NCBI GenBank assembly: GCA_934045905.1
Contig: OW203766.1
Span: 22,500,309-22,564,308 of the forward strand
Direction: 5' to 3'
From: Leuctra nigra
Taxonomy: Eukaryota > Arthropoda > Insecta > Plecoptera > Leuctridae
DNA length: 64,000 bases
Of this stretch, positions 1 to 11,642 are shown one piece after another. Both the position numbers and the translations under genes were made by a program. The notes beneath the pieces are model-generated. The model saw nothing but the letters and a program-made list of their open reading frames with translations. It was not told the DNA's origin and made no database searches. Position 1 is the first letter of the stretch. The number at the start of each line of letters is the position of its first letter.

Positions 1-471
1 TTCTATTTCACATTCTTTTAAATTACTTACTAATCTTTATTACAATGAGACGCAATTAAAAGAGTAAATGATCTTGAACTTGTTTGAATGTGAACAACGT
101 ACAGCAATAAATACTAATGCTGCGATGAGGCATTCATTCCATTGTGTTTTAACATTCCAGTCATTTTACTATTGTTTTAACCTAGAATCCACGCTCTGCA
201 TACCCACCAGCTTCGTTTTAAGAAATTACCATAGTTCACAAAAATCACGATTCCGTCCTCATTTATTTGAAACTTCTGGCATTGTTCACTCGTAACATTT
301 GTATCACAGAACCTGTTGAGTAAGTGGGTAAATTATGCAATATTAAACCTAAATTACACGGATGAATGTTTTGATAAAGAATTAGGCTCAAGACATAACC
401 TGAAGAAATGAAAATGCAGAAAATATGCAATTTACTGAAAATAATGAGTATGTAACGTAGAAGTATATCTA
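1..471. other. Intergenic AT-rich sequence, no gene seen
   Basis: No exon with paired splice sites, protein domain or RNA gene is visible. The short open frames here have no coding-like composition and no recognisable match. The stretch ends at the first copy of the TA-target MITE family. Confidence 0.5.
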
Positions 472-787
472 TACATCAGAGGTATAAGGGCGGAAGTCAA
501 TTTCAATTATTCTTGAGGTTAGCTCATAGCTCGCCGATTCAGATTCAGATCCAGATTGTTTATTTGTTACAAATAGTATAAATACAGGTGGTAACATCTT
601 GAAACTAATTATTCTCATAATTACGTAGGTGGTGACACGAGTCATTCATTGTGTAGGAGAATACTTCAATGCAATTGTATTAGTTGATTTCAGTCAAATG
701 GCAATTGATAGAGCTTGATTAGAAAATTCAAAAAATGTTTCTACAAAAATCGAGAGAATGGACTTCCGCCCTTTTACCTCTGATGTA
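472..787. mobile_element. MITE, TA-target family copy 1
   Basis: The ends are inverted repeats of about 25 bp. The left end reads CATCAGAGGTATAAGGGCGG and the right end is its near-exact complement, finishing in CCTCTGATG. Both are flanked by TA, consistent with a TA target-site duplication as in Tc1/mariner-type elements. There is no internal coding capacity. Three shorter relatives lie at about 3245-3486, 16546-16748 and 46438-46641. They share the ends and the internal phrase CATTGTGTAAGAGAATACTT or close variants. Confidence 0.8.
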
Positions 788-2181
788 CATATATTATGAG
801 TGAAATTAAAAATGTCCTTTAGAATCCATAGCAACAAATTGTGTCAAGATTTGAGCTCGAGGCTTGAATAAAAATAAATATCCATGTGAAGACAAAACTA
901 TTAGGCATCTAACTACTCCAAATCGGTTCAAACTTGAAATAGGTACTTGGCAATAGCCTCTTTTGAAAATTATGAAGTCCAAGTGTAATTAATTTAATAA
1001 CCCGTATTTTAATTGAAGCCAATAACATACACTCATAATTTCGCAGATTTTATACTGAAATATTAAGAAAAGTTTCAGAAGTTATAATATGTCTGAAATG
1101 TATTGTGATAATATTTGCTAAGCTAAAAACAGAAAGAAAGCATTCACAGTTCCAAATAGACAGCGAACCGCATTCCAATTGAAATTAGCAAAGGTCTTGA
1201 CAATCTCTAATTCAAAGTGTAACAAAGTGCATACAAAGAAAGCTGTCGAACAATAGAAAATCAATCGCAGTTGAACGAGGAAGCAATCGTCTCTGACTAA
1301 TTATATTGATTAATTAAATGTCAACCCGGCTGCAACTGAGTGGGTGGGAGAGTCTTGCTTACTACTTTCTTTGTCAAATAAGTGTCTAATCATTCACCAA
1401 TAGCACTGAATCATCACTTAGTGCTAATATTTTTCAAAACAACAATATTATTATAATATTATATAAGTACGATATAGAATTTCCTATACACATGATAACT
1501 GTAGAATATGTTATAAGAAGGTGATTGTCATTTTGTTAAAAATTATTATTTTGAAATTGAAATTTTTCAAATATGGGGAAGTATCGCTAGAAAAAAGTAA
1601 ATTGATATTGGTAAAAACGATTTGATCAAAATAAGCACACTATTAAAAATGAGTATAACTTTAATCTTGAGAACCACAAACTGAAATCGTAAAGGACATC
1701 AAAAAGGTTGAATGGAAATGATATCTTTAATTGGGCGTAAAATTTCCTCATCAAAATCAATTAGTTATCCTTGACATGAATGATATATCTGACATTTATT
1801 TTTTGTTGCATCAAATTTAACCAGTTCAACTTATAGAAACAAATTATGGACCAGGACACGTATACCTAAACTACAAAAAGTCAAATCTAAAGTCGACGAA
1901 CAAGATTATAATCTGATGATGATGAGAAATATGAATCCAATCCAAGAGGTTAAAAATAGTGAATTTGATATCAAATCAAATCGATTTATATGAAATCGTC
2001 CTCCCTGACTAATTATTTGGTTGTATGACATTTGATCTGAACTTAGAGAGTGACTTGAGCTTGGTGTAGGAATGGAAAGTCGCTAGAGTGGGGTGATTGA
2101 GTCTGAGGTAACAGCAACCTGTGAATGAAGAATGGACATTAGTTGCAGCAGGGCCACACTTCTTCGACCACCTCTGACAAG
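788..2181. other. Upstream region and 5' UTR of obst-A
   Basis: AT-rich sequence with no coding signal until the obst-A start codon. The last 150 bases before the ATG at 2182 are GC-richer than the background and probably hold the promoter and 5' untranslated region. I see no convincing TATA box or transcription start. Confidence 0.4.
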
Positions 2182-5100
2182 ATGACAGCGTGCAGTGCAG
2201 TGCTGCTCATTGCGGCAGTCGCCATTACCACAGTGTGTAAGTACACAACACATTTTCGAATGCTTTAGAGAGGGATATTTTGAATTATTTACTTAATTTT
2301 ACAAAATAGAGTGAAAAGGATTTGAAATACGACTTTACCATTCTTTCGGCTCCAGAGTTTGTCTTAAAGATGGACAAAACTTCTTGGAAAAAGAAAATTT
2401 CTGAAAGGGTGCGTGAAAATTTTAATATTAAAATAAGTTCAAAAAACTTTTGATTTATGCTGCGTATTTGAATAATTACTATTCTTTGTGATTTTGCTTG
2501 TCAGCTGGCCAAAGAAAAGAGAAGCTACATTCTCCCGAACTTTCTTCTTAAAACAATGACTGAATTGTACTCCTATGGGCCAACAATCCACATCTAAAGC
2601 TCATCATGAAGCATCTTATTTGTCCATAGATGTATATAGGTACCGAATCTTGGGCTCGAATCCAGGACATTATATAAATCGCCCAAGTCAGTTCGTAAGG
2701 AAGGACATTGAACTAACCAAGGTTCTTATACTCGATTCCGCTTCCTATAACATGATGTAGAAATTACCGGCTGAATCAAAACTACCTATTATATGATCAT
2801 CTTAATCGAACGTTTATGAAACAACTAGTTGAACTTCATCCAGAATTTAAACTTTCTCTGGCCATGATTGAATAAATCCGGCACAGACATGACTATACAG
2901 TCTGACTTGAAATTTGTTCTGCGATTCCCATGCCAATGCCAGTTTTAAATACTTAAACAAGTTTATTACAAAGAGAAAACTTGTCAGTAATATAATTAGC
3001 AATGTACTGTTTTTTGATATGCGTTTTATTTGTCGAAGGATTTGCGGGTTTGCATTGTTCTGAAAGTTATGACATTTTAATTGCAATTAATTGAAAATGT
3101 AACATAGACAGAAAACTGGATATAATAGGTACCTATTTATGTAATCAAAACTTTGCTTACGCCGGAAAACAAGACATTAAATAAAGTATTGGGCCAAACT
3201 TTGAATTAAAACATGCTTTGACCGAAATCCTTCCAGTTTAATTCTGTGTCAGAGGTAGAAGGTCTAAAGTCCATTTCTGAGCTCAAGAACCGGTATAATT
3301 ATCCTGCGTTTATTATCCAGTCACATTTAAATTAGTGACACCAGTTATATTGACAGAGAATACTTCATATAACTGTATTACCAAGTTCAGTCAAATTGCA
3401 ATTGATAGAGCTTGATTACATGAATCCAAAAGTGGACAACGCAGATTCGAGAAAATGGTCTTCGGGCCTTTTAGCTCTGAGGCATCTTAATTGCACTCAA
3501 TTATGTTATTCAATGTTAAATTTGGTCATAATCTTGAGCCTAATAATCAGAGTAATTCCTGCGTCAGAATCGAACCAGGAATCAAAAAGTCACTCCTCAT
3601 TAGCGTAACTGTATCTGCATTTCCTTGAGAGGAATTCCTTCTTCAAGCTAAACCAGACAATCCAATAATTATTTTATCAATAATTCATTTATAACAATAT
3701 AACGTAATTATCCGTTAACAGACACAATATTGTCGCATTGTGTACCGTTAGCACTTCACTGACAAGGTTGGTCGATTAAGGGTATTGATTGGTAATCGAG
3801 GCCAGTGAGTAGCCACCATGACAGTCGCAAGAAAATGATCACATCTCGTTTTACGGTAGTAAAAATCAGAACGAACGTGATTTCTGAAGGCTAAATCAAT
3901 CAATACTTTCTTGGAAAACAGCGTGTTGATGATTGATTTCCAATCGAGATCCAAGTCACGTCCTCTTCTTGAAAGAAAGGCAACAACAAAAAGTGACAAC
4001 TTCTTTGGAGCATAATTAAATATCAGTTTGGTCGAAAGGAAACTCAAGAATGTTCAAGAAATTCGACATTGTTTTGTAAGAAATGAGGAAGCACAGGGAT
4101 ACTAAAGACCAAATTACAAGGAACAAGTTTTTTAAAATCAAAACTCAAGATCAAACTTGAGCAAAACTTCAAACTAATAATTATCATGTTTTTATTATCA
4201 TTGTCATGGTTACGGTTTTACCAAAACTCTTCAAGTATACTGTTGTTTTACATCTTATCCTTCAATTTGCGTTCTTCAACTATTGTTTCCACTTAGTTGT
4301 CCTATGCTAAATTATGTCATGATGTTCAGTCTTATTCAACAAAATCATTGATCGGCGTAATTCAGCCTGAAGGAATAGTTATTATTTTTAGATCATTGAC
4401 ACCCCTGTACTGGTTGAATAAGTTAAGAATTTCTTCACTTTGCATAACGACTGAACTGGTTCCATATGCATGCTTGAAACTGTTTTGCATGCTGAAAGCG
4501 TCGGTTGAATTGTATCGATGTTGGAGTGAAGAAGAGAAAGGGGTTTCATTTTGCTGTTGCAACACATTTGTAGGACTATTTCCTGGGAGTCGTGGCTGAC
4601 CACACCATAGTGTAGGTAATAAATAAAAGTTGGCAACGACAGTTTCAAAATTATTGTGGAAAATATTCACAATATAAAAAAAAATCAGTCATGAATAATT
4701 TACTAGTTGTAAATTTACCCAAATTTGAGTTTTCGTAGAGAGGAGTTTGCACTGTCAGTTTTTTATACAGCAAATCTCAGTATTATTCGTTTTTCTAAAC
4801 ATTGGGTGAATAGGTTTATGAAAGAGTAAATTTTGATGATTTTTAAAGCATAACATGAATGAAAAAAATAATTTATTTAGTGCAGCCTCCAGAAATCGAT
4901 GACGACGCTGCAGCCAACCTTCAATTTATTTGCGACATACTTTTCAACGCCTTTGTTGTTCAGACTTTCAATTAATGACTTCATTCTAGTTGATTCTAGT
5001 TGCAAACACTTTCCTGGAATTGTTGTTCGCTTCTCACACGTCTTCAGCTATGCGAAGGCCGCAAGTCTGATTAATCGAATTTAACGATGCTTCATTTAAA

Positions 5101-7994
5101 TAATCGCATTACTTTCAGACTAACATTCTGCGAACTGCGAAGTTCAAGTCGAATAAATTATGCGAGAATTGTAATTCTTTTTCTGGGAAATTGTTAAAGA
5201 ATGTTAAGGTAACTGCAAATCGATGATTTAATTTTATAGCAGATATAGAATACATTAGATAATTCATTCTAATAATATAATATTTATAGAGTACACAAGT
5301 TTTTTCGGATACTTATTTGAAAACTAACGAAGTATTCTTCTTCTTTTTCATTTTTAATGAGGTAAAGTTTTGAAAACTCACAAGCATATTTTTCTATTTT
5401 CTCAGAAAATGAAAAGTTGTCTTTGGAGCCTGATGAAGGCTCAAGCTGTGCGAAACGTTGCTCGCTAATAAAGAAATAATAGAACTTTATGACGTTTATT
5501 CAAATTCAATGTATCAGCTAGGATACGAGAATGTAAGGGATAAGAAAGTCATACGCTACGATACCAGAGTTGAATTTTAAAGAAAAAGTAAACCCCAGTA
5601 AGGAAATATGACGTTCTTGACATTTACAAGTAAAACATTTTAGAATCTGAATCAGACAGGTTCATTTTACGGAAAATGGAAAAGATCCAATCAGGAGCAA
5701 AGCTGACAAAACAGCTACGTGCTTACTGTATAGAAAACACGAGACTAAAATATAATTTTCATAATTCTCATGCGCAAATGTTTGTGTTTTGCAGACGGCG
5801 CCGGTCGAACGGACTACCAATGTCCAGCCAAGGACGGTCAATACCAGGACGACATCCAGTGTGACAAGTACTACGAGTGCAAGGGCGGCGTCGCGACGGC
5901 AAAGCTCTGTCCCGACGGTCTCGTCTTCGACCAGCACATCAGGAAGATCAACAAGTGCGATCAACCGTTCAACATTGATTGCGAAGACAGAATAGAACTT
6001 CGTAAGTTGACGACGTTTTGTTAGGGTTGTGTTATGTAACTTTTGAAATTGTTTGGTTTCAAACTACATTACCAATAATTACACAAAACGAGCTGAAGTT
6101 TCCCGACTTCACGAAAGATTTCTGAGAAAGTTATGTCATTATCGAAATGTGGAAAAGCGCACAATGGCTTTAACTTATAAAGAAAACTATGAACATTTAA
6201 AACTTGAACCGCTTGGAATCGTCATACCAACTGGGTTTGAGTTGATTTTGGTTCGGGCTCACACTGAAAAAACGGATGGGTATTTACCAACCTTAATTTA
6301 TAAAACTTAAATATTTGCACATCTAAAAAAAATTGTCAGCAAAATTAGCAAATAATTAATTATTCGTCAAATTGTAAATATCTAACAACATAGAAAACGG
6401 GAAACATAAAAAAAGATGGGTCTGATGTCACAAATTTTATTAAAAAGGCTTTGGGTTCCAGGTTCAAGTTCAACAAATAATTAACTTTGGGTTCGTGTTA
6501 GGTTCAAGTTAAAAAAAACACCTGCAGTTTTTAGTTTCTTGTTCGAGACTAGTTTTAGTTCGATCCCCGACTCTAGCTGGTGAAATACTTTGCAACGTGG
6601 TGAGCCCCGACAGTATTTTCTTCCTTCCTTAATTAGAAAAACCCTCTTGGCACTCACTTCATCCCGTGTTCTAAGCGTAATGGTCGCGAAACGTGCCAAA
6701 GATTTTCATTTTGCTTCTTCTAAATCACGTCGTTGCTCTGTGTCAACTAATCGATGATGAATCTGCAGAGGAGCCGCAGTCCAACAACGCCTGTCCCCGC
6801 AAGAACGGCTTCTTCGCTCATCCCGACCCCAGCATCTGCAACGTCTTCTACAACTGCATCGACGGCGCCCACACCGAGATCGCCTGCACCACCGGACTCC
6901 ACTTTGACGAGTACCAGGGAGTCTGCGTCTGGCCCGATGCGGCAGGCAGGACCGGATGCAAGGAGATCGAGAGTAAGTCAGGTACCGTTATCTCTTCACT
7001 CATATCATCTCTATCTCACACTCTTTACTTCTTCTACTCCTTTAACTTTCTTAGTTTGGTTTGGTTTGGTGTTAACAAACTTCTGATAAGTTTCAACAAC
7101 TTGAGTTGGTCGATAACTTTAGGTCGCTGCTCATTGGCTGGTTCTAAAGAGCACGTAATCCTTTCCATTTCACACCCCTAACCGATATTGATAAAGACCC
7201 CAATCAGCCTTCTTAATCTCATTAGGATCCTCTAAAGAGGAAGGTTCAGTGGAAGTGTTTAATTACTTTATTAATTTGGTGTAAGACTTCATTAAATACA
7301 CATTCTTACTCTTAATTTATTAAAGTAGCAAGTCGTTTAGTTGCTCTTTGTCTTCACTATATTTGCTACACGAGTACTTGTAGAAAGTAAACTGTAAAAT
7401 TATATTATGATCAACTGACTTAATTATTTATTGCGTACTGGCTGGCTTCCAGTTATTTCTATTCACATATACAGTTTCAATTACCATTAACATCACCGTA
7501 ACGGAGCAAGTTGGCCCATGGTTAACGGTCTGGGCTAGGGTTCGATTCCCTCGGCCGTACTTCTTGACTGATCATCGTGTCTTTTCCCTCAGACCAGAGG
7601 CAAATGTTGGAAGTTCCCTTCTAATAGGCATCAACCTCCTCCTCCCACACCCATCCCTACCATTTCTCCTTAATCATCTCCCTATCATCTTCAAAAACAT
7701 TAATCTCTCGCCATAGCCAATTTTGGAGAACGTTAAATACCACAAAATAGTATGAGCACTGCCTCGCATTGAACTCTCTTGACAATTAACTTTTATTTAT
7801 AATTTATTTATACCATATCTCATAATGATTTCTTTCATAAAAATCATGTAAGTTTATCTAAAAACACAACTTATGGATTTCAACTTCAGGATTCAAAGAT
7901 TCAAAGATTCAATTTTTTTTTTCAATTTTCATTTTTCAATTTTTCAGGATGCTTTTGCGGTGGCAAAATGATGTATAAATAAAATGTTTACAAC

Positions 7995-8056
<62 letters not shown>

Positions 8057-9087
8057 GGACGTCTCTCCCCCCCTCTCTCTCTTTCTCCCCAGCAAGATAT
8101 TCTCACCTGATTCTTGTTACAGACAAACTGAAGGACGGTTTCACATGTCCGAAGCCCGGCGATGACAGGAACGGTCAGACGTCTGCTCACCCACAGTTCA
8201 GCCATCCTGAGGATTGTCAGAAGTTCTACGTCTGCCTGAGCGGCGTCACCCCCCGCGAACTTGGCTGTCCGTTGGGACAAGCTTACAACGATCGCACGCA
8301 CATGTGCGACGCCCCCGAGAACGTGCCTGGATGGTTAGTAGATTATTTAAACTCATGTCGTAATATATCTATAGTCGTTTTATAGTATCACATTATACTT
8401 ACGAGTTACTGCAGTCATAAATTTAGGCCTTAGGGGGTTTAACCCCTCATGAAATTGTTTGAAATACTCGCTACCATATCAATGGCGGACGGCATAAAAA
8501 AATGTTGTATGCATACAACATTTTTTATGCGGTCCGCCACCTCTATAATATGCAAACCTCAATTTTCACAAATTTTGTTGTAAAAGAACTGGAACCTCCT
8601 AAAATAGCCGTTGTTGTTTTAACACTTGCATAGCGTTCCTGAAAGTCCAGGAATCATTATAAGTAGAATCATCTGAAATAATCATTAAAAAATTGATATT
8701 GTAGGATTGATTTCTAAAATTTTAATGGCTCCTAGATTATTTCGTTTAAAAGGTATAATTTTGAAAGGTTTGGAATACAAATTTGTACCGGTTCATTATA
8801 ATGCAGGCAACTGAGATATAAGATTATAATAAAGTTTTCTTCGATATTGGTTGTCTGTAATAAACTGAAGTGAAAAGCTTGATAAAAGTTTCCTCGGTGA
8901 ATATTCTCAAGTTAGACATCGTGTTTTGATAATCCGATATATCGGTAAGTTTCTTGTGTTCAGTAGAAAGCATTTCTCTGTCGTCTGGCTTGAATCAACT
9001 TGACATTTCCATTGTTCCAGCGAGGATTGGTACAAAGAAGAGGAAGATGCTGCGCCAGCCGCCAAGCCGTCCAACAAACGCAATTAG
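2182..9087 (+). CDS. obst-A: Obstructor-A (CPAP3-A1), cuticular chitin-binding protein, isoform a
   Basis: Five coding exons: 2182-2236, 5795-6001, 6769-6972, 8123-8333 and 9021-9087. They have GT..AG borders and phases 1,1,1,2, and give 247 residues. Residues 1-20 form a signal peptide. Three type-2 chitin-binding (peritrophin-A) domains follow at about 28-81, 96-151 and 164-226. The first has the spacing C-x12-C-x5-C-x9-C-x15-C-x7-C. The tail after the last cysteine is short, acidic and lysine-rich (EDWYKEEED...). Motifs such as CPRKNGFFAHPDP and CDAPENVPGCEDWYK match Drosophila and Tribolium obstructor-A closely. In those insects it is secreted by epidermis and trachea, binds chitin and protects and orders the newly made cuticle. 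The sixth cysteine of domain 3 is built across the last intron (TG|C). A second, alternative last exon lies at 9462-9591. Confidence 0.93.
2237..5794 (+). other. obst-A: obst-A intron 1 (3.6 kb)
   Basis: This intron joins the signal-peptide exon to the first chitin-binding exon, with donor GTAAGT and acceptor TTTTGCAG. It contains MITE copy 2 at 3245-3486. At 5428-5477 it has a repeat tail reading CCTGATGAAGGCTC...GCGAAACGTTGC followed by AATAAAG, a phrase typical of dispersed repeat ends. The intermediate frames at 3396-3608, 3748-4047 and 4297-4670 show no protein family signal. Confidence 0.75.
3245..3486. mobile_element. MITE, TA-target family copy 2 (degraded)
   Basis: The left end TCAGAGGTAGAAGG and the right end CCTTTTAGCTCTGA are degraded versions of the copy 1 ends. 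The interior shares GAGAATACTTCA, a TTCAGTCAAATTGCAATTGA phrase and ATAGAGCTTGATTA with copy 1. The TA duplication is no longer clear. It lies inside obst-A intron 1. Confidence 0.7.
7500..7565 (+). repeat. tRNA-derived SINE-like fragment
   Basis: The fragment carries GGCCCATGGTTAACGG, which resembles an RNA polymerase III A box. About 30 bases later it has GGGTTCGATTCCC, a near-perfect B box. The rest does not fold into a normal tRNA, so I read it as a SINE head rather than a functional tRNA gene. Confidence 0.5.
7995..8056 (+). repeat. (CAT)n microsatellite, about 20 units
   Basis: An uninterrupted run of the trinucleotide CAT/ATC is followed directly by a C/T-rich stretch (8063-8092). It ends about 65 bases before the exon 4 acceptor of obst-A, so its length may affect the branch point region. 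Frames reading isoleucine or aspartate runs through it are artefacts. Confidence 0.9.
8484..8538. repeat. 55-bp near-perfect palindrome
   Basis: The arms read GGCGGAC-G-GCATAAAAAAATG and continue to a TTGTATGCATACAA centre, with one base of length difference in the A/T run. They would form a hairpin with almost no loop. This is probably a very small MITE remnant within the intron before the obst-A alternative last exons. Confidence 0.75.
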
Positions 9088-9311
9088 ATTTAATCATTAA
9101 ATTAGTCTAACATTCAGCTCTTGGAGATGAATCACAAAAACCAAAATCAGAACTGACTGATTTCCAAATACACCTCGTCATGACATCCATGCATCATGGA
9201 ACAAATTTCATTCAAATTGTGAAAATATCTTTTGTATTTTGTAATGTAAATGCCAAGGTACTATTATAAGTGTTGTTATTTATACATTTACCAACAGGCA
9301 TACGTGATAAC

Positions 9312-9317
9312 AATAAA
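9312..9317 (+). promoter_or_regulatory. obst-A: Polyadenylation signal of obst-A isoform a
   Basis: AATAAA lies 225 bases after the isoform a stop codon and upstream of the alternative exon acceptor at 9461. Use of this signal would exclude the second terminal exon, so splicing and 3' end choice compete. Confidence 0.6.
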
Positions 9318-9461
9318 CTTATTACAAATATTTAGTGACACTCATTGATTTGTAAACCTCTTTCACTGTTGTTGTTCTACATGAAATAATCCGGGTATTG
9401 AACGGGTTTCTCTGTTGAATGTTTTGTAAAAGGACCTACGGATTGCTTACTGTGTTTTCAG

Positions 9462-9591
9462 CGAGGAATGGTATAAGGATCATCCTGACTTCAAAGTACT
9501 TTTCCATGACGCTGACGGGGATGGCCTCAAGGATTTCGGAGATAGAAGAATTTTTGATCAAGTCAATGTCAACAGAAAAAGAAAAAACTGA
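9462..9591 (+). CDS. obst-A: obst-A alternative last exon (isoform b)
   Basis: The acceptor TGTTTTCAG precedes CGAGGAATGG. Joined to the exon 4 donor it restores the same cysteine codon (TG|C) and continues C-E-E-W-Y-K, just as isoform a reads C-E-D-W-Y-K. The frame stays open for 42 codons after the cysteine and ends in TGA, giving a 268-residue isoform. Residues 242-253 read DADGDGLKDFGD. Acidic residues at loop positions 1, 3, 5, 9 and 12 and glycine at 6 resemble an EF-hand or dockerin calcium loop. The tail ends in a basic NRKRKN. It has its own AATAAA at 9609. The shared start and open frame make this a real exon. Calcium binding is inference. Confidence 0.85.
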
Positions 9592-10004
9592 AAATACCTG
9601 TGATGATTAATAAAAATTACTGTGTTGACCTTTATTGAATATTTTTTACTAAGAATTAACTTAAAAAAATTATTTCTCACAAAATGACAAGGTGATAATT
9701 TCGGAACAGAATTTAAAACGTGTTCAAATATTTTAAGTATCTTGATGATATTATATTAAATCTAGATTCCTGGACCAATTCCTGATTGCTTATAAATTGA
9801 GCAAGATTTTAGCAATCTGAATAATTAATATATTCTGCTCTGGAGTCTCGTCAAGTCTAGAGAAAGTAGTCCTACCATCTCAATTGGCCTTTAGGGCGTT
9901 GTCTCACTTTCTTTGGTCCATTGGGCAAGGTTGCTACTAAAAGGCGTCCAAAGCGACGGCTAATGTTAATGGAGACACTTTTCACAGCTTTCTATCGCTA
10001 ATAG

Positions 10005-10075
10005 TCGTCAGGCGTTGAGGTTGGCCAAGATCAACTAGTCGTTGGTTCGATTCCAGGGAGGTCGTCTAGAGAGTA
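10005..10075 (+). repeat. tRNA-derived SINE-like fragment
   Basis: It contains GTTGGTTCGATTCCAGGG, a strong polymerase III B box. An A box-like GGTTGGCCAAG lies about 25 bases upstream. It does not fold as a complete tRNA. Confidence 0.45.
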
Positions 10076-10274
10076 TTGCTACGTTCAGTCTCTTGTTTAG
10101 TATTCTTTATTGAAAGATATGACTACTTAATATCTAATTGAATCACTGAACATGAACCAAAAAAAGAAAGGAGTAAGAATAGAAAATGTATCAAAAGCAT
10201 ATTCATGCAACATATTCACGATAAAATAACGTTTTAAATTATAATATGGCACCCTTTTCTTTGTCAACTAAATA

Positions 10275-10480
10275 GGTACACTCGAACAAATAATAAACGG
10301 TACCTACCTCGAAAGAAAATAATTGTCTGATGATAAGGGTTTGATGGCATCATCCCATGAAGTCTGTCTTCATGATCTCATGAAGTATAGGTGAGCTCTG
10401 ATTTCATTGATGATAATAACAAGGATTGATTGTCAAGGAACCTGACCAGCAGCCAATCCGTTTTGTGCAAAGTGTAGTAC
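10275..10480. mobile_element. Dispersed MITE-like repeat, copy A
   Basis: Its reverse complement aligns with 48096-48312. Shared phrases include GCTGGTCAGGTTCCTTGACA, CAATGAAATCAGAGCTCACC and GATTGGCTGCTGG. Both copies begin and end with GTACACT/GTGTAC-like and AACGG/CCGTT-like inverted ends. Confidence 0.65.
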
Positions 10481-11476
10481 ATACTTTATAGGATCAAGAA
10501 AAAATATAATTACTTTTAATTTATCTATTTAGTGTGACGTGGTATCTCTATCTGGAAAACATTTAAATTTTTTGCATCTTTTTCCATTCGTCATCTTGAA
10601 ACAACATATAATTTTTAATAAAGAAGATGCTGCAATTAAAATTTAATTGAACACACTAAAAGTTACCCGCTTAGACTACACATCCTCAAAAATATAGTTG
10701 TATAATTATTATGTATATTTTACTTCCTTCCTTTACTCAAGTATGCAAGATCATTACTTGAAGGTGCGAAAATAAAGATAATTGTCATTAAATACTTTAA
10801 ATACGTAGAGTTTAAAGTAAGTATACATACACTTATCGACTTCCTAGTGAAAATTTTAATTGACGCTTCAATGACTATCATTATAAAGAAATTTGATACC
10901 ACAATAGAAATAGGAACTAATTTCTTTCTTGATTTGATAAACTAATATGTGAATGTTATGTAATATTTAGATAGCATTTTGCTAAAATCTTATCTAACAA
11001 ACTAGGAAGTCACATTCCATAGATTCTCAAATCCATTAAAATATTTCGTAACTCTAATTAGCTCATTATTATTATTATTATTATTCATGTAATGAGTTCA
11101 ATCATCGGTGAATCACGAATTTAATTACATGTCTGTGCATATTTTTTAACTCTCCAGTCATCTCGAACCGATTTCGCGAATTCGTGCACCTCAAGTCAAA
11201 CAAAATGCAACACTACTACCATCGAAAGTTCAACAACATAGCTTTCTAAAATTGAAATTCGTGGTTTGTCCAAATAGGAAACAATTTACGTCTATGAAGT
11301 TCAAATCTGTCAAATTGAAATCGTGCAATATGATAATTTACTAAAAACCGAGTACAACGAACTCTTTCACAACAATCGACCTAACGAAGTTATTATTAAG
11401 CAAGTAGCTCAGGTAAGTGGGGGTGGGAGTTACAATGGAGTACCAAGCTGTCAAGTGGTCTCTGTTTTGTAAGTTG

Positions 11477-11505
11477 AAAGAGAGAGAGAGAAAAAGAGAG
11501 AGGGG
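11477..11505 (+). promoter_or_regulatory. GA-rich tract upstream of the obst-A paralogue
   Basis: A run of AGAGAGAGAG with an interruption sits about 140 bases before the start codon at 11643. GAGA-factor-type sites are common in insect promoters. A functional role here is inferred only. Confidence 0.3.
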
Positions 11506-11642
11506 AAATGAAGTACACGTGGTATTCAGTAAGCTTGGGAGAGTTGTGATTAGTAGCTACATCTTGGACCAAGTAGCTAGACACAAGTCAGTGGCATACA
11601 AACGTTCTTCATACTCATTGTTGCAACGACATTTTGCAAAAT

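Larger units (their letters stand above)
6973..8122 (+). other. obst-A: obst-A intron 3, with SINE fragment and microsatellite
   Basis: The intron begins GTAAGTCAGG and ends TTCTTGTTACAG. It holds a tRNA-derived fragment near 7500-7565 and a long CAT microsatellite followed by a CT-rich tract. Both of the latter sit within 130 bases upstream of the exon 4 acceptor. No coding signal is visible. Confidence 0.7.
8334..9461 (+). other. obst-A: obst-A final introns and proximal terminal exon region
   Basis: The shared donor is GTTAGT at 8334. It can pair with the acceptor TTGTTCCAG before 9021 (isoform a) or TGTTTTCAG before 9462 (isoform b). A short perfect-looking palindrome lies at 8484-8538. 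The 3' untranslated region of isoform a runs from 9088 to just past the AATAAA at 9312. Confidence 0.75.
9592..11642. other. Intergenic region between obst-A and its paralogue
   Basis: The region starts with AATAAA at 9609-9614, the probable 3' end signal of obst-A isoform b. It then holds a tRNA-derived fragment near 10005-10075 and a dispersed repeat at about 10275-10480. A purine-rich GA tract at 11477-11505 lies shortly before the next gene. No protein-coding signal is seen. Confidence 0.6.

Noticed and set aside
7936..8385. Open frames with long isoleucine or aspartate runs around the CAT repeat
   Set aside because: They are translations of the trinucleotide microsatellite joined to intron sequence. 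Only 8123-8333 in one frame is a real exon.
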